A DNA stretch of 64,000 bases from Megamerina dolium (lineage: Eukaryota; Arthropoda; Insecta; Diptera; Megamerinidae): NCBI GenBank assembly GCA_963854835.1, contig OY978526.1, forward strand, positions 25,760,334 to 25,824,333. The letters run 5' to 3'. The notes below the pieces were generated by a model. The model was not told where the DNA came from and did no database searches. It saw only the letters and a program-made list of their open reading frames with translations. Positions within the stretch are counted from its first letter, which is position 1, and the number at the start of each line of letters is the position of its first letter. Below, piece after piece: positions 59,934 through 64,000 of this stretch. The position numbers were made by a program, and so were the translations under genes.

Positions 59934-61883
59934 TACACTTATACTCAATAAAACTCAACATTGCCGAATTTTGTTAAAAGAAATGTATAATTTTAGTTTC
60001 TTAAAAGCCAAGAAATTAAATAAATGAAATAATTTAATTTCTTTCATTTTATTCTTTTTGTTTTTAATTAAAGTTTTTAAACTGACTTCGTCGAATCGAC
60101 GAACATTAAAGATCTTCTAACAGTTAACCAGCTAGTGGATTCTTTTTTTTCATTCAATAGAAATAATATTATATATTATATAGTATATATTTTAAAGGAC
60201 AAATTTGTCTTGTCCGCTGTTATAGCACTTTCTATTTATTATGATGTATAAAAGAAAGTAAAGTTGATTCTCTGAGTAGTCCAGTCAGATATCAAATATG
60301 TACTCAACTTGTTTTAATATAAATTTACAATTTTTATTGTAGAAAGAAAATGTTCTTCAACGAATTATGTCAATTTTTGCATTCATATCAGATGGTCAAT
60401 ATGTCCATATTTTGTCACCTCTGAATGACCTTATGTTTGCTGATATATATCTTGAAATAAAACACAAGGCATTGGCTCACTTTTCGCTTAAATATAGTAT
60501 AATATGGTTATAAAACAACAACAACTTTGTATTACATCCTTCCATTTGCCTTTGCTTTTCTTCATATTTTATGAGTACGAATGACGCGTCGATATTTATG
60601 ATTTTTCAACGCTTATAGTTGCCTTTATTTCGAATGGCCGAGAGGCTCAAATTTTCAGTAACTATAGTAGGTGCAATAATATCAAAATAGCTAAAACTTA
60701 AAATCACACATGTTGCGATAGATTACTTTTAAATATTAGACACTACAATCATGCATGGGCATGTTAGACTTGTAAAAATGTTCAACATCCTACGTTGACA
60801 AAAAAAATAAATAAAGAACATGCAAACTATGTATGATGACATGCAGTGTTTATTATTATTTTTTTCTTATTGACATAATTTTTTTTACAGTAAACACTTA
60901 ATTTGCCCACTGGAGCGTTTACTAAGAGATGATCATTCTACAGTATTGTATTACATGTTAAATAACCTCTATCATCAGCGCAGTGGCATTCTGTTTCGCT
61001 GTGTTGCTTGGAAAGTAACAGTAGCCAGCCAAATAACACCAACGAATTAAGTCGCCACACAAAATGGACGTGGTGGATGTTGAACGTTGAACGTTGAGTG
61101 ATCCTCTCCAATTTCATATTGCCATTTGCGTTTATACAAATGAGAATATACTGCCAAAGATACTAGGTAACATATTTACATATATTGTAGAATAAAAATT
61201 GGCAACGTTTATTGCATGTTGTTGCCCCTATACATACGCTGATATACATACATACGAGTATATTGTATGTATATACAATGTCCATCTGTATGCATGTGAT
61301 CTAAAAATTCCTTTAGCCTTGATGTGGTTTCTTTGGAGGTCTTGTGTATGCTGCACCCGCGGTTATAGAATTACACGTTCACATCTAATATTGCTGGTTG
61401 CATCGCGTCATTGCCTGTATTCATTATTAAATCAAACGCCTGATATAGCTCAGTGGCCATTTAACCGCAAAAATCGCCCCGCAGTAGAAGTAATTCAATA
61501 GTTGAGTCGTTGACACACCACAAAACAAACGAAACAAAAAATAAGAAAAATATTGAAGTAAATAAAAAAAATAAATAAAACAGGAAAGTGCCATTTGCAA
61601 GAACATATTGCAGCAAAAGCGAAAGAAATACCTTGTCGCTTCATTTTCGGACGATGTCTTTTTGGTTGCAATTTTCGAATAGGACGCAGCACAACAACAA
61701 CAACAACAGCAACAACACGTAACAACTGGACTAATTGCCTTATGCAGAAGCAAAATTTAATATCGCGTGTAGATAATTTCCGTATAGCTCTTCGTGGTTG
61801 CTTGCTGCTCTCAAAGCGAATTTTTATTATTACGCGGCTGACAATTTTTCCATCAAAATGTGGCATCGCATTGCATGGCAAGT

Positions 61884-61908
61884 TGGTAGGTAGGTAGGTA
61901 GGTAGGTA
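61884..61908. repeat. (GGTA)n microsatellite
   Basis: About six GGTA units. Confidence 0.93.
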
Positions 61909-62211
61909 CGAGTACGAATATAGCATGACATGACATCCTGACTGAAGAATGAATTGGAGATCTTAACATTTGGGCTCAGCACTCAATGTCAGACATTATC
62001 GACATATTGCTATTCCTTGACAACGAATCACCAAAAGTATAAAGGTAGAATATGCATGCACACACACATACATATGTAAATATTAATATGTACATACATC
62101 TATACATAGATGCGAGAATTATGTTATTAATGCATTACTACCATTACAGCCCAATACAGCCCACAGTAAGAGAAGAGGAAATGAAGTTGAAATGATTGCG
62201 CCTAACTAACT

Positions 62212-62231
62212 GCTGCTGCTGCTGCTGCTGC
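62212..62231. repeat. (CTG)n microsatellite
   Basis: About seven CTG units. Confidence 0.93.
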
Positions 62232-64000
62232 GCATTTACCACAATATCATGCAGGTGATCGCGAAATTTCACATTCACCACCACTAACTACTCTCTGCCC
62301 GATGAAATCACTTTTTCTTTGCACTCAAACCTGAAACTTGAGACCGAGCCTAAGCAACGATGGGTTCGTTCATGTAGAAAACGCACATCCGCCAGGCTGT
62401 GTGATTGACAATTGGAGCAAATGTGCGATCGACAGCTATGTACAAGCATATAGTGTGTGTACATACATATTTACGTGACTGGAAGGCACTTGTAACTCTT
62501 GCCCTTGTCTTGCATGACATGTGCATAATTAGCGTAATACTCAAGTAAAACTGAACAATCGAACTCAAGTTAGGAGTTTACGTTTACATGCAACTTACTA
62601 CACGCATACTCGTTCGTATGTATTTGAATGCAAAACGCAAGTATAATTGTCATGAACGGGAACAGCTTTTAAATAAACACGTAAAGCAGACAAGGAAGAC
62701 AAAGAAGAATAGTAAGAAGACGACAGAATACAAAGAAAATGTCAATATGGAAGATGAGAACGTGTTCACTTAATTGCCGAAATTCAGAGCGAGCAGAAAT
62801 CAAATTGTACACTAAAACTAGGGAAGCAATGCGCGTGTTTTGATTGCTCGCGTCATAATTAAATATGCTATTCATCATATCATACTAAACCACCACGACG
62901 ATTCGGTCACTTCCCTCAAAAAGGGTTAAAATCTTATGTTGTATAATAAATTACATGTACACATAACTTACACGACCAACGATCGTATGTCTTTCTTTCT
63001 TTCATTCTTTTTGTTTCACTTACAAGATTATCCGTTACAAGGGAGTTGCGGTTTTTGATATGCTCCGTACGAGTAGAAGATACATGCAATAAAAATTGTA
63101 CAAGTATGTATGTTTGCAATCTAATCATATTTACTATCATACGTAATGTACTATATGTAACATAGAATATAAAAACGATAAATAGACATGTCCTATACCT
63201 GTCAAGGTAGCAGGCAAATTCAATGGTTGTCTTCAAATACACACACACGCACACACAATCAAAATTTTGTGGCCTTATAATCAGACAATTAATCTTCTTA
63301 AGAATATTTACATAGATCCCTTTTAATGTTTACACAGTAGATTAACAACTGTCTGCTATGATTTCAAATGCAAAAAGATCGCCTGCGAATAAGCGCGATT
63401 TCAAGCATGAATACATGGTTACTCTACTTTATACTATGTGGAAGGGGTCGATGTAACTACAAATGGAAACAGAACGTAACTAAAGCCGTTGTCGCTGTTT
63501 TTTTGATAGTCATAAATTTCCATTCACTATTGTCATAAGCATCAAAAGGTGATCTACATAAATATTGTAGTACCACTATATACATAAATAATTACTTTAC
63601 TTGCATGACGGTAGTGATCTTTGAAATATAGGACATTAAACAAATTTATTTGTCATTCCATTGTGTTCACATTTATGTAATTAAGAAATACATTTACATT
63701 TAATATTGAGTTCAACATCAACAAACCGTTTCTTAAATACTACTAGGTACTAGATTGATAATAATTTTGTTCATTTCTAATATACTCGTAAGTAGTTACA
63801 TATATAAACGCCATCATACATTAAAAAAATCAAAAAAAAAAATAAAAGAAAATAATTTTCACATAATTGGAAGCAATCCCGCGAATAACACTGAAAATGA
63901 CAATTTTTGGAAAAATATTAATCAACATTAGTCGCGCAGTTCATGGTATAATGGTCAAATAGAAAAAAATATATATTTTTTGCATTAATGAATTTTATGA

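Larger units (their letters stand above)
59936..64000. other. Intergenic, microsatellite-rich, no gene seen
   Basis: Includes a TATAAAAG at 60247-60254, (CAA)n at 61691-61710, (GGTA)n at 61884-61908, (CTG)n at 62212-62231 and CATA words. Open frames near 61200-61900 and 62590-62770 are low-complexity or basic and match nothing I know. Confidence 0.5.

Noticed and set aside
61438..61465. ATAGCTCAGTGGCCAT resembling the SINE A-box
   Set aside because: No B-box or SINE body follows; a chance match.

Overview
The window is nuclear DNA of a higher fly. It is AT-rich, dense in CATACATATGTATGTA-type words and dinucleotide/trinucleotide runs, with 60-150 bp introns and many decayed transposons. The lobo-type gene plus the mix of mariner, Tc1, RTE, jockey and RNase H-bearing LINE remnants with a tRNA-derived SINE fits a cyclorrhaphan fly. 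A tephritid fruit fly is my best guess, by inference only.

Only one host protein gene can be supported. Bases 169-2774 (+) hold the last seven exons (about 707 codons) of a DRC7/CCDC135 homologue (Drosophila lobo), a subunit of the nexin-dynein regulatory complex of motile (sperm) axonemes. The 5' part lies outside the window. The other 61 kb reads as intergenic or very long intronic DNA. No other convincing multi-exon gene, rRNA or functional tRNA gene was seen.

Layout: 4.1-5.9 kb, jockey-type and RNase H LINE remnants; 8.7-9.9 kb, a mariner (-) followed by a degenerate tandem array; 11.1-13.4 kb, an RTE tail, a mariner with a duplicated 3' end, a 165-bp retroposed insert and a SINE; 19.3-20.6 kb, a mariner and an RTE fragment; 23.6-25.2 kb, the longest RTE copy; 26.1-27.4 kb, an RTE tail and a SINE with a palindromic 5' junction; 31.0 kb, an old SINE; 34.2 kb, a Tc1/mariner-superfamily fragment; 36.6-38.6 kb, a mariner scrap and SINEs; 40.7-41.7 kb, an internally deleted transposon and a motif-rich repeat; 44.9-46.1 kb, a LINE (-); 47.3 kb, a mariner; 49.7-50.9 kb, an internally deleted Tc1 with perfect TIRs; 51.5-53.3 kb, a 1.5-kb unclassified element with 13-bp TIRs and roughly 150-bp internal units, nested in another repeat; 56.1-57.3 kb, an RNase H LINE (-); 57.9 kb, a cecropia-like mariner; 59.1-59.9 kb, a mariner with intact TIRs. 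The rest is microsatellite-rich DNA without recognisable genes.

The points most worth pursuing are the SINE family (at least five copies, two 3' variants, one fold-back 5' junction, one copy carrying a 53-bp LINE-tail insertion), the 51.6-53.2 kb element, and the dispersed GCAATAATGTCGAAA repeat. All are seen in the sequence. Their family status needs database and genome searches I could not run.
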